Source: Thermoproteota archaeon
GTDB taxonomy: Archaea; Thermoproteota; Thermoprotei_A; EX4484-217-1; JAPDJV01
Assembly (NCBI GenBank): GCA_029258925.1
Contig: JAPDJV010000020.1
Span: 1-64,000 of the forward strand
Length of the DNA: 64,000 nucleotides
Direction: 5' to 3'
The notes under the pieces are model-generated. The model did no database searches and was not told the origin of the DNA. It saw only the letters and a list, made by a program, of their open reading frames with translations. Below are positions 38,579 through 47,009 of this stretch, one piece after another. Made by a program: the position numbers and the translations under genes. Each line of letters opens with the position of its first letter. Positions within the stretch are counted from its first letter, which is position 1.

Positions 38579-38845
38579 GTGAGAGGCTTGAGGATAGTAT
38601 TGGAGGTTAAGAAGAAGGGTATTCTCATTTTACCTAAGAAGTTAAGGGAGGAAGCTGGCATAAGCGAGGGTGATGAGGTTATTGTGGAAGTTGAAAAGGG
38701 TAAACTAATTATGAAGGTTTTAAAGCCGAGAGTCGTTGATGTAAATCCACATCTTGCAGAGAAGTTAGTTAGGGAAGAATACGAACTTGAAAAGAGGGGA
38801 CATGAGAAGATGTTCTATGATGGAAAGACTAGCTCTCGACACTAG
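38579..38845 (+). CDS. vapB: AbrB/SpoVT-type antitoxin (VapB)
   Basis: 88 residues with an AbrB swapped-hairpin fold: VLEVKKKGILILPKKLREEAGISEGDEVIVEVEKG. It starts with GTG about 25 bases after a CTTATATAG TATA box (38550-38558), so the transcript is probably leaderless. The 3' end overlaps a PIN gene by 26 bases. Antitoxin and autoregulator; its toxin gene is frameshifted. Confidence 0.85.
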   Translation: MRGLRIVLEVKKKGILILPKKLREEAGISEGDEVIVEVEKGKLIMKVLKPRVVDVNPHLAEKLVREEYELEKRGHEKMFYDGKTSSRH

Positions 38846-39270
38846 CATTATAGTAGAATATATAGTATTAAGATCCATGTATAGACCTAAAGTAGTTAAA
38901 CTATTCAACTTAGCATCAACGGGTAAGGTAGAGTTATATACTAGCCCTATTACGCTAAGCGAGGTTCTCTATATTGCTTCGAAAATATATGAAGCAGCTT
39001 GTATTGAGAATCCAAAACGCTGAAGCATTAGACTATGTGGAGTGGGCTAAGAGGAGAACTAAAGTAGTGGAGGTAAGTGAGGATATAATGTTTAAAGCTG
39101 GTGAACTAAAGAAGCTACTACGCATAGCTTTACCAGACTGCTACGTTATTGCAACAGCTGAAGCTGTAAAGGCTACACCAGTCTTTAAAAACGTTGAGAA
39201 AGAAATGGAACCAGTGATAACTGAGCTAAAAAGGTTAGGAGTAAAATTCTTGGATGAAGCAGAGATGTAA
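38820..39270 (+). pseudogene. vapC: VapC-type PIN toxin, frameshifted
   Basis: The first frame gives MERLALDTSIIVEYIVLRS through LSEVLYIASKIYEA and stops at 39021. The next frame takes over as NAEALDYVEWAKRRTKVVEV and continues with LPDCYVIATAEA to 39270. The junction is an AAAA run at 39014-39017; with three A the PIN protein (about 149 residues) would be continuous. PIN acidic residues (LDTS, SEV, PDCYVIAT) are conserved in both halves. A slippage mutation, a programmed frameshift or a base-call error are the options. Confidence 0.75.
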
Positions 39271-39329
39271 GAGTATTCTAAGGTGAGATCTAAATTTAGT
39301 ATATGACATAGTTTACCTTCCATTTAAAA

Positions 39330-39876
39330 GGGAAGAGAATTCTAGTACCAACCATAAGTCATATTGTAGCTGATATAATAGGTTTCTTATGATGTTACTC
39401 TTGCTGTTCATGTCTCTATATTGAAAGAGATTAAGGTTTTACCATCTAACAAGCATGTTGCCATAACGTGGAGTAGACCCTAAAATACATCTTCTATTTG
39501 TGGCTCTAAATTTGTGTGAGACAATGCCCCAATACGAATGGCTTGCCTTAACCGTAAGTACCAAGCTGGAGAAGACGTAATAGCGGTACTCAGCCTTGAT
39601 AGGAAACACTTCAAAATAAGGAATGCCATGCTGTTCACCCCGAAACCCGACGAAGTCGGGGCGAACCTCATGAACTCTGCACAAGGGATAGTATGCAGTT
39701 TCCTAGTAAAAGTTTTTATAGGTCTGTGTAGGTTTTTGTGGGGAATGTGTCTTAGATGTGGGGCGTGTGCCGTTCCCCCCGAAAGGTGCCTTGACCCCCA
39801 TGTAAAGCGGATTGCAGCCGCGATGAAGCATAGGAGCGAGGCACAGCTCATCCTAGCAAGGTCCACAATGACCTAA
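39330..39876 (+). pseudogene. TnpB (IS200/IS605 OrfB) C-terminal pseudogene
   Basis: The readable frame from about 39385 gives YDVTLAVHVSILKEIKVLPS, a stop, NTSSICGSKFV, a second stop, then RMACLNRKYQAGEDVIAVLS, LDRKHFKIRNAMLFTPKPDE and VGANLMNSAQG. TSS-x-C, the later Cys and the ED(V)IAVL segment are the eroded zinc ribbon and RuvC III of TnpB. Two nonsense codons and lost cysteines show it is dead. A weaker upstream piece near 39330 (ILVPTISHIVADIIGF) may be RuvC II. The tail continues to 39876 (HRSEAQLILARSTMT). Confidence 0.65.
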
Positions 39877-40084
39877 GATGAGAAACGGTGAAATCTCTAC
39901 CTATATACACTCCTACAAAATATGCGACGAAATGAATAGATATAAGGTGAAATAGTCTCTCATACTACAGGATGTGAGGAACGTGTAGGATCTTAAGTGA
40001 AGGACTCTTCTATCAAGGGAACTCATCATAATTTAAGTATTATAAGAAATTTCTACAAATGAGTGTTCCTGACATTATGGTAGG

Positions 40085-40453
40085 TTACGTAAACCACCAT
40101 TTCCTACCCCTCAGATCTATGATTATACCTAAGCTCTCAATACATTTATCCGACAACACTACTTCATTCTCTCCTGGAGTTATGAGAGCTTGAGCCTTTA
40201 CTCTCCTAGTCTCCTCCTTAGAGCTAACAATTACTTCTACCTCACCACCGTGATACGAGGCTCCACGTGTAAGACCGGGTCCCTCAAACTCTATAGGAGA
40301 ACCTATTTCTAGGTTAAGTTTTTCAGCCATCTCTATCGGTAAAGATACTGTGGGTATTAATGTTTCAAAACCAGTGTTCAATAGAGCTTGAGCCTTAATA
40401 CAAGTGCTATTATGGCAAAGTTTAACTTTTATTCTTAGAGCCAAAAATGGCAC
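40085..40453 (-). CDS. Retropepsin-like protein lacking the catalytic Asp
   Basis: 122 residues, the size of single-domain clan AA aspartyl proteases of archaea. The segment QALLNTGFETLIPTVSLP sits where such proteins have (L)LDTG: the catalytic aspartate is Asn (codon AAC, one base from GAC). The rest fits the fold: MAEKLNLEIG, GGEVEVIVSS and a late SDKCIESLGIIIDLRGRKWW. It may have lost protease activity or act as a binding protein. It overlaps a small upstream ORF by 32 bases. Confidence 0.65.
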   Translation of the reverse strand: MPFLALRIKVKLCHNSTCIKAQALLNTGFETLIPTVSLPIEMAEKLNLEIGSPIEFEGPGLTRGASYHGGEVEVIVSSKEETRRVKAQALITPGENEVVLSDKCIESLGIIIDLRGRKWWFT

Positions 40454-40559
40454 CTCTCAGTTTCATCCTCTTCCATCGAATCCTTATATTACGCTGCCTT
40501 CTAATCTTCCACTCTGCTTTTTCAATATCTTTTAATAAGTCTATCAGTTTCTTTTTCAC
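40422..40559 (-). CDS. Small basic ORF upstream of retropepsin-like gene
   Basis: 45 codons starting with GTG at 40557-40559 behind a GAGGGGGAT Shine-Dalgarno: KKKLIDLLKDIEKAEWKIRR, then RQRNIRIRWKRMKLRG. Very basic and helical. Its 3' end overlaps the retropepsin-like gene, so the two are probably cotranscribed and translationally coupled. No family recognised; it may be a nucleic-acid-binding partner. Confidence 0.5.
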   Translation of the reverse strand: MKKKLIDLLKDIEKAEWKIRRQRNIRIRWKRMKLRGAIFGSKNKS

Positions 40560-40699
40560 TAAACATCCCCCTCAATAATCTATATTAAAGAAATCAATAT
40601 ATTAATATACCTTGAACTTCGGGTTCATAAAAATTATCTCAAGCACTTGTCTCACTTCTAGTTATTGAGATCCTAATTAGACCTCATGTTGATATTGAT

Positions 40700-40711
40700 G
40701 ACCATATGGTC
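40700..40711. promoter_or_regulatory. Palindrome upstream of modE-like gene
   Basis: Perfect 12-base palindrome GACCATATGGTC about 50 bases before a TTTAAT-type TATA element (around 40758) of the ModE-like gene. Probably an operator. It resembles the CCGATATCGG palindrome in the transporter promoter at 45666. Confidence 0.35.
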
Positions 40712-40800
40712 AGCTGGCCTTGGCTGTGTAGAGGCCTGTAGGGTGCTGTGTCGCTGTATTTAATAGAGATTTCACTGTATAGATGTTTTGAGGAGATGCC

Positions 40801-41865
40801 ATGCACTGTGAGAACTACAAGGTGAGAATTGACATAGCCATAGAGGTTGATGGAAAGAAGATCATTGATTCTAAGATTGCTAAGCTTCTTCTTCTCATAG
40901 ACAGGTACGGCTCTATCCTAGCTGCTTCTAGAGTCCTCGAAATGCCTTACTCGAGAGCTTGGGAAGCTCTTATGAAAGCCGAGAGGGCTCTTAAGAAGCC
41001 GCTTGTGGAGACGAAGAGAGGCGGTAGGGGTGGTGGAGGTGCTAGGCTCACAAGTGTTGGCAGAAGGCTTCTAAAGGAGTATACCAAAGTGTACAGGAAG
41101 ATTGTCGGAAAAGATCTTGAAGTCCAAGACATTAGCTTCATTATACCTAGCCTTGTGTATATGGGCAGTCACGACCCCAATATAGAGGTCCTTGCTGGCC
41201 TCCTTAGGGAGAAGGGTATTACAAGCATGGAGCTTTCATGGCTGGGCTCCGGAATTGGGCTAGCTGCTTTAGCTCTTGGAGAAGCCGATGTAGTGGGCAT
41301 ACATCTATTAGATCCGGAGAGCGGAGAGTACAATAAGCCGTACATAAAAAGGTATTGGCTCGAAAACGACGTTATACTCATTAGAGGATACTGCCGAGAG
41401 ATAGGATTTATAACGAGGAATCCCACGACCTACGATGAGGTGATTAGAGACCTTATAGAGAATAAGTCGAAGTTAGTGAATAGGCAGAAGGGTTCCGGTA
41501 CGAGGGTTCTTCTTGAACATGTTCTCGATGTAGAGTTAAGGAAGATGGGTTTAGACTCTGAGAAACTCGTGGGAACTATTCTAGGCCCTGCGAAGGAGGT
41601 GCGCACGCATACAGAGGTAGCGAAAGCCATAGTGAGTAGGGAAGCCGATGTTGGTATGGGTATCAAGTGGGCAGCAGTACAGTACGGTCTGCATTTTATC
41701 CACGTGAAGTGGGAGAACTTCGACTTCGCAATACCTAAGCACAAATATGGTAAAGAGGAGGTAGAGAAGTTTCTAGAAGTTCTTAGGTCAGGAGAGTTCA
41801 GAGAGAAGCTAAGCAAGCTACCGGGATATAGAATCCCTAGCAACCTAGGGGAAAGAATTCTCTAA
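40801..41865 (+). CDS. ModE-like regulator with ligand-binding domain
   Basis: 354 residues. The N-terminal ~100 residues are a ModE/LysR-type winged helix (LIDRYGSILAASRVLEMPYSR, ETKRGGRGGGGARLTSVGRR). Residues ~115-350 resemble a periplasmic-binding-protein fold (YMGSHDPNIEVLAGLLREKG, RQKGSGTRVLLE, GMGIKWAAVQYGLHFI). This DNA-binding plus PBP-like architecture senses molybdate/tungstate or cofactor status. It sits next to, and convergent with, the Mo/W transporter operon, its probable target. Confidence 0.85.
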   Translation: MHCENYKVRIDIAIEVDGKKIIDSKIAKLLLLIDRYGSILAASRVLEMPYSRAWEALMKAERALKKPLVETKRGGRGGGGARLTSVGRRLLKEYTKVYRKIVGKDLEVQDISFIIPSLVYMGSHDPNIEVLAGLLREKGITSMELSWLGSGIGLAALALGEADVVGIHLLDPESGEYNKPYIKRYWLENDVILIRGYCREIGFITRNPTTYDEVIRDLIENKSKLVNRQKGSGTRVLLEHVLDVELRKMGLDSEKLVGTILGPAKEVRTHTEVAKAIVSREADVGMGIKWAAVQYGLHFIHVKWENFDFAIPKHKYGKEEVEKFLEVLRSGEFREKLSKLPGYRIPSNLGERIL

Positions 41866-42112
41866 TTCTATACATCCTTCACATGGGTCTCCAGAGTAAA
41901 GTGAAATATACAAACAATATTATATTGAGTAACATCTGCATTGGCCACAACTTGATGTTGATCCACATGCAGATATCAGTATTCTCTAAGGCTACTATAG
42001 ACACGCTAAGCCTAGATGCAAGAGCACCACAGGCGCCACGATAATGGGTAGTGCTGGGTTCTCACTTCCACTATGAGGGTTACTTGCTACGGCGGTGGTT
42101 CTTGGATTCTGT

Positions 42113-42994
42113 TCAGCAACTAGTACGCGTGGGAACGCGCTTTATTTTAGTTGTTAAATCTATGGGTTTCACGTGGTAGGGTGCAGACGTGACTATGATA
42201 TCAGGTTCTGCCTTAGCGTAGCTAGCAACGTTGTCTTCATCTATGCCTCCAGCGACGGCTATCAGGAGATGTGGGTACCTTGCACGTAGTAGTGCTATGG
42301 TTTGCGCGGCTTTAACGGGATTAAGCTTCTCCAGCTGAACCAAGTCAGCGCCAGCTGAAGCAACTCTTAGCGCCTCCTTAAGACTACAGACTTCCACTCC
42401 TACTAACCTAAAGGGTGAGGTTTCCTTTACGCGCTTTAGTGTTTCGAGAAGCTTTTCCCAGCCTCCTATCAACTCTATGTGGTTCTCGAAGACTAGTATC
42501 GTGTCGGAGAGACTGGTACGGTGAGGTACCGCGCCACCAGCTAGCGCCGCCTTGAAGTACAATGCTCGCAGACCGGGAGGAGCCTTACGGGTTACAGCGA
42601 CGACGGTTTTAGTGCTAATATTTCTCACAATGTCCACGAGTCTCTTAGCCTTAGTAGCTACTCCAGAGCAGCGAGCTACAATATTCTGGGCAACTCTCCA
42701 CGCTATGTGAAGCGAGTAGGGATCTCCACGTACTTCAAGCAATGTTTCACCAGGCTTCACGCGCGAGCCTGTGGGCTTAAGTACTCTAACCTCACGTGCA
42801 CCAGTTAGCTCGTAGATTCTTGCAGCCTCCTCGGTACAAGCAACTATGCATTTCTCTCTCGATTTGAGCACAGCTACTGCCTCTCCCTCAAACCCTAGAA
42901 GTAGGCTTGTGAAGTCCGCGATACCCAAGTCCTCTCTAATCCATGAGCGTAGAACTTCATCTTCAGTCCAGAGCCTAGTAAGGGCTGGTATCAT
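42113..42994 (-). CDS. modD: ModD, quinolinate phosphoribosyltransferase-like
   Basis: 293 residues of the NadC fold: LGIADFTS, RVAQNIVARCSGVATKAKRLVD, TRKAPPGLRALYFKAALAGG and VAGGIDEDNVASYA. Such genes at the end of molybdate transporter operons are called modD; their exact reaction is not settled. Its ATG overlaps the ATPase stop (ATGA), so it belongs to the same operon. The alternative is true NadC, but NAD-pathway partners are not adjacent. Confidence 0.8.
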   Translation of the reverse strand: MIPALTRLWTEDEVLRSWIREDLGIADFTSLLLGFEGEAVAVLKSREKCIVACTEEAARIYELTGAREVRVLKPTGSRVKPGETLLEVRGDPYSLHIAWRVAQNIVARCSGVATKAKRLVDIVRNISTKTVVAVTRKAPPGLRALYFKAALAGGAVPHRTSLSDTILVFENHIELIGGWEKLLETLKRVKETSPFRLVGVEVCSLKEALRVASAGADLVQLEKLNPVKAAQTIALLRARYPHLLIAVAGGIDEDNVASYAKAEPDIIVTSAPYHVKPIDLTTKIKRVPTRTSC

Positions 42995-44052
42995 CTCGCT
43001 AGCCTCACATTAGCCGCTTTGAAGGAGACATAAACATTATCACCTACACGTAATCCTAGAGCCTTGCAGGAGTTAGGCGTTAAGAGGCCTCGTAGACTTA
43101 AGCCATTAACATCAATAGTTAGCCATACTAAGTGCCCACATCTCTCAATACATTCAATTTTTCCTCTGAAAGTATTCCTTGCAGAGCTCTCTAAGGGTAT
43201 CCTAGAAATGATGATGTTCTCAGGTCTCACCATAACCCTAACCTTCTCCCCTGGCATAGCCTGATCCATGCTATGGACCTTTAATCCCCTAACGTCGATC
43301 ACCGTTAACCCGTTCTTAACCTCCACCACTGTGCCCTCTAAGACATTCACTCCTACGAATTCGGCTACGAAGCCGGGTATAGGTTTACTGAGGACCTCTT
43401 CAACAGTGCCATACTGTAGCAGATTCCCTCCCCTCATCACGAGCACCTTGTCAGCCAAGCTCCACACATCATTAAAGTCGTGTGTAACATGTAAAACCGT
43501 GGCACTGTAATCCCCTACAGCTCTCTTAACCAGGGGATCTCAGCTTCCCCTTTGTCTCACGTCTAAGGCACTAAAGGGCTCATCCATTAATAAGAGCTTA
43601 GGCCTCACTATGAGGGCTCTAGCAAGAGCTACTCGCTGCTGTTCATCACCACTAAGGGTGCCAGGCTTTCTATGCAGAAGGTGGTCTATTTCTAGGAGCT
43701 CAGCAATCCTCTTCACTTCCTGTTTTACTATATTCTTATCCTTAATCTTCTTCCTTAACCCGTACGCTATGTTATTGAATACCGTCATGTGAGGGAAGAG
43801 AGCGTAGTCTTGGTAAACGACACCTACATGCTTCCTCTCCGGTGGAAGGTGGGTTATGTCCTCCCCGTCAAGCAGTATTCTGCCCTTCTTGGGATTGTAG
43901 AGGCCAGCAATAGTCTCGAGAAGAATGCTCTTGCCAACCCCCGTAGGCCCTATTATGCACACGTAGTCACATTTATCAACGCTAAAGGTCACATCCCTAA
44001 GCTTAAACCCGCCCAGGTCCACGTGAAGGCCTTCTACCTCAAGGAACCTCAT
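42991..44052 (-). pseudogene. wtpC: Molybdate/tungstate ABC transporter ATPase, in-frame stop
   Basis: The full gene would be 353 codons. Codons 1-170 carry Walker A GPTGVGKS, Q-loop VYQDYALF, signature LSGDEQQRVALARAL (one Gly changed to Asp) and Walker B LLLMDEPFSALD. A TGA at 43540-43542 then interrupts, and the same frame continues DPLVKRAVGDYSATVLHVTHDF with the H-loop and a C-terminal TOBE-like domain to 42991. A CGA codon there would restore it. A downstream GTG at 43465-43467 could start only the regulatory half. Operon: binding protein, permease, ATPase, ModD. Confidence 0.8.
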
Positions 44053-44842
44053 ATCTTGCCAACCCCGTACGCTCGACTACGTAGATCGCGACAAACGATA
44101 CTGCGAGAAGTAATATGCCGCTAGAGATTGCCATGCCCAGGTTGCCGTAGGACATGTTGAGATACAGCATTATAGGGAGGGTCTCGGTGATCATGTATGT
44201 TCCTCCAGCGAGTATGAGCACTGTTCCGAACGTGCCGACGCTTCGAGCGAAAGCTATTACGAGCGCTGCTATGACTCCGCTCTTAGCCATAGGGAGGGTT
44301 ACGTAGAGGAAAGTCTCTAGCGCCCCGTAGCCTAGGCTTCTCGAGACAAGCTCATACCTAGAACTCACGGACTCGAATGCTGAGTAGAGCACTCTTATAG
44401 CGTAGGGTAGCGCCGTGAAGAACTCAGCTACAACGACTCCTAGCTTCGTGAATACTATTCTCACACCGAGTTCTGCTAGTGCTACTCCAAGAGGATTCTT
44501 TCCGAATAGTAGGAGGAGGGAGAGGCCTAGAACGACCTCGGGCATAGCTACGGGCAAGTCGAGGATAGACATTACAATGTTCTTCCCGGGGAATGGGAAT
44601 CTTGCTAACGCGTAGGCCGATGGGATGCCTATAATCATGACAGTGAGGGTTGAGATAACTGATGATACTAGTGTGAGCCTTAAAGAGTACTTCATCCCCT
44701 CAGTGGATAGGGATTGAAGTATTTCGCTAGGTTTTGGGAGAAAAAGAATACATGCTAGAGCTGAGAACAGCATTATGGCTATGAGGATGGCAATGGCTAT
44801 GCATACGTGCCTAAACTCTACCCGCAAGGCCAGAATCCCCAC
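44039..44842 (-). CDS. wtpB: Molybdate/tungstate ABC transporter permease
   Basis: 267 residues, six predicted helices, with the ModB/WtpB pattern PSAYALARFPFPGKN, LDLPVAMPEVVLGLSLLLLF and the EAA loop SRSLGYGALETFLYVTLPMAKSG. Overlaps the ATPase gene by 14 bases. Intact frame throughout, unlike the genes on both sides. Confidence 0.85.
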   Translation of the reverse strand: MGILALRVEFRHVCIAIAILIAIMLFSALACILFLPKPSEILQSLSTEGMKYSLRLTLVSSVISTLTVMIIGIPSAYALARFPFPGKNIVMSILDLPVAMPEVVLGLSLLLLFGKNPLGVALAELGVRIVFTKLGVVVAEFFTALPYAIRVLYSAFESVSSRYELVSRSLGYGALETFLYVTLPMAKSGVIAALVIAFARSVGTFGTVLILAGGTYMITETLPIMLYLNMSYGNLGMAISSGILLLAVSFVAIYVVERTGLARYEVP

Positions 44843-44847
44843 TTCTC

Positions 44848-45648
44848 CTAGATTTCTAATCCCTCCCCTGTGCTGATGAACTCAACGAACTTCTTAGCCT
44901 CTTCGTAGACTCCATGCTACTTAGCATAGACGGTTACAGCTGCTGGTATGGTCTTGATGATATTCATCTCTCTAGGTATTTCTATGATCTCAACTTTCTC
45001 CTTGCTTTGAGCCCACGTAACCATATCCTCCCAGATTATAGCTGCATCCACCTGGCCCGTAGCTACGTAGAGTAGAAGCTGGTTCGCAGTAGGTGCTTCA
45101 ACCATCTCTCCTCTCTCATATTTCTCCATGAGTTCATCGTCGAGTCCATTTTTCTCGAAGATCTTTCTAGCAACCTTCCCAATAGCGGCGGCCTTAGGAT
45201 TAGCTATAGCTAATCTGACGCCAGGCTTCAGTAAGTCCTCAAGACCTCCGATATTCTTCGGATTACCCTTTGGAACAGCAATCACCGGTATATGCAAGGT
45301 TATGTTCATAACAGTTTCCGGGATAACGTATCCATTCTCTATGGCTATTTCCATGTAGTAGTAAGCGCCGGGGATGAAGACATCACCTATGCCCATACTG
45401 AGCTTGCTAAACTCCTCCCCGCTTCCACCGTAGTCAACTTCTACATTAACTCCTTCACGTTCCTCGTACATATCGATCAACTCGTTCACCGGATTCATTA
45501 GGCCCGCACCACTTAGCACAAGAATACTCTTCTGCTTACTCGTACCCGAAATCCACAGGTGCCCCAAGAAATAGGGAGCTGTGACTGCTACAAGTACGCA
45601 AATTATTGCTAATGCAACAATTATGAGAGATTTAGATGCTATTTTCAT
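44848..45648 (-). pseudogene. wtpA: Molybdate/tungstate-binding protein, late in-frame stop
   Basis: N-terminal hydrophobic signal (LIIVALAIICVLVAV), then a ModA/WtpA-type fold: VLSGAGLMNPVNELIDMYEE, YGGSGEEFSKLSMGIGDVFI, ATGQVDAAIIWEDMV. A TAG at 44917-44919 ends it at 243 codons, but the same frame goes on HGVYEEAKKFVEFISTGEGLEI to a stop at 44848, the usual C-terminal helix of these proteins. The truncated protein lacks that final helix (22 residues). No lipobox cysteine. Confidence 0.75.
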
Positions 45649-45665
45649 TATCCAACACCGGTTAT

Positions 45666-45706
45666 CCGATATCGGTTAAAAATAAGGTGAGATAGAATAT
45701 ATAAAA
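45666..45706 (-). promoter_or_regulatory. Transporter promoter with palindromic operator
   Basis: Minus strand: TATA element TTTTATATATT at about 45696-45706, expected start near 45670, and a perfect ten-base palindrome CCGATATCGG at 45666-45675 over that start, followed by AACCGG. A repressor bound there would block initiation. The ModE-like protein is the obvious candidate. Confidence 0.5.
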
Positions 45707-46215
45707 GAGTATCTATTATTGAATAAAGTTGTTTTAAAATAATAACTTATCAATACGCCATAGATACATCATGTGTACTCAAGCACTAGCTAACTATGGT
45801 GATAGTGTGCCGTGGCGACGTGGAAAACAATGCTCCGTCACGTAGCTGAGGCTCATTTCTGCCGTTGCAGCGACGGCGTCTGCCTCAGTGAGAACGTGTA
45901 GGGCCTCGTGTACTTTTTCTAGCGTGTTGAGTCCTGGTTAAGGCTTTGCCCGTGCTGATACTTCCTTGCTGAGGACTTTAGACAGAGTATTATGAGTACT
46001 GGCATTATTAGAGAGCCTGTGGACAACTGCTCCACTTGTTGCCAAGTCTTCCTCTCACTAATAACGATATGAAGTAGGCTGGCTAACTATCAGCATATAA
46101 AAGAGTGGGCTCGTAGAAGCGAAATTGTAAAGGAGGCCTGCCATGATTTGTCAATATTACTTTAATCATAAGGATTAAATAAGTGTTACAGTAATGTATT
46201 ACACGGTGTTGATGG
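45707..46215. other. Intergenic region with one coding-like fragment
   Basis: No intact gene. On the minus strand 45794-45934 reads GLNTLEKVHEALHVLTEADA, then VAATAEMSLSYVTEHCF and PRRHGTLSP to a stop, coding-like but without a start or recognisable family. Otherwise the region should contain the promoter of the VapBC pair at 46216. Confidence 0.3.
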
Positions 46216-46446
46216 TTGAGTGTTACAGTATCATTTCGGATACCTAAGGAGTTGAAGAGGAAGATGGATGAGCTTCGCGGCATTGTGAATTGGAGTGAAG
46301 AAGTTAGGAAGTTCCTTGAGAGTCGTGTAAGGGAGTACGAGCAGCTTAAGGCTATAGAGGAGCTCGAGAGGCTCATAGAGAGCATTCCATCATCCCCTAA
46401 GGGTACTGCGAGTAGGTATGTGAGGGAGGATCGTGATAGTCATTGA
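46216..46446 (+). CDS. vapB: VapB-type antitoxin (CopG/RHH)
   Basis: 76 residues with a ribbon-helix-helix N-terminus (VTVSFRIPKELKRKMDEL) and a charged helical tail. TTG start preceded by GGTGTTGAT. It overlaps the PIN gene by 14 bases. Confidence 0.82.
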   Translation: MSVTVSFRIPKELKRKMDELRGIVNWSEEVRKFLESRVREYEQLKAIEELERLIESIPSSPKGTASRYVREDRDSH

Positions 46447-46846
46447 TGCATCCTCGCTCGCTAAATACGTTCTACATGAAGATAACTGGAGAGACGTGGG
46501 CTCTTTTATCAAGATGAAAAGACCCTTGTACTCGATAGATCATATAGTCAAGGAGGTGGGGAACTCTATTTGGAAGCACTGCTATCTACGTAAAGTCATA
46601 AGTCGCGAAGAGGCATTAAAGCTGTATCGAGCTCTTATGAGGTTGTTTCAAACAAAAGCCATCATCATTGAATCGGAGGAAAAATATCTAAACACTGCAA
46701 TGCAAATAGGACTAGACTATGGGGCAACGCTTTACGACTCATTATACTTGGCACAGGCACAAGAATACGGTGAGCTTCTCACAAGCGATGAGAGGCAAAC
46801 CAAGATAGCTGTTCAACTAAACATAAGGGTGCACTTCGTAACATAG
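46433..46846 (+). CDS. vapC: VapC-type PIN-domain toxin
   Basis: 137 residues, complete PIN domain: Asp in MIVIDASSLAKY, Glu in VKEVGNSIWK, Asp in YDSLYLAQA and Asp in TSDERQTKIA. Ribonuclease toxin neutralised by the overlapping VapB. The frame is intact, unlike the PIN gene at 38820. Confidence 0.88.
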   Translation: MIVIDASSLAKYVLHEDNWRDVGSFIKMKRPLYSIDHIVKEVGNSIWKHCYLRKVISREEALKLYRALMRLFQTKAIIIESEEKYLNTAMQIGLDYGATLYDSLYLAQAQEYGELLTSDERQTKIAVQLNIRVHFVT

Positions 46847-47009
46847 ATAATCCCATAACTAGCATCAACACTAAGAGTAACATTCATGCAATACATAGTG
46901 AAGTAAAAATGCAGCTTATCACTCTCACCATGTTCTAGCGGATACATCTGCACATCCTCACAGGTAATAGCACTATTGCATGTTTATTTCACGTAGCCTT
47001 AGGCCTCAA

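Noticed and set aside
43540-43542. Selenocysteine at the TGA of the transporter ATPase
   Set aside because: Crenarchaea are not known to use selenocysteine and no SECIS-like hairpin is apparent; the homologous position is not cysteine.
46083-46385. 100-codon minus-strand frame over the VapB gene
   Set aside because: It is the antisense shadow of the antitoxin and lacks codon or family support.
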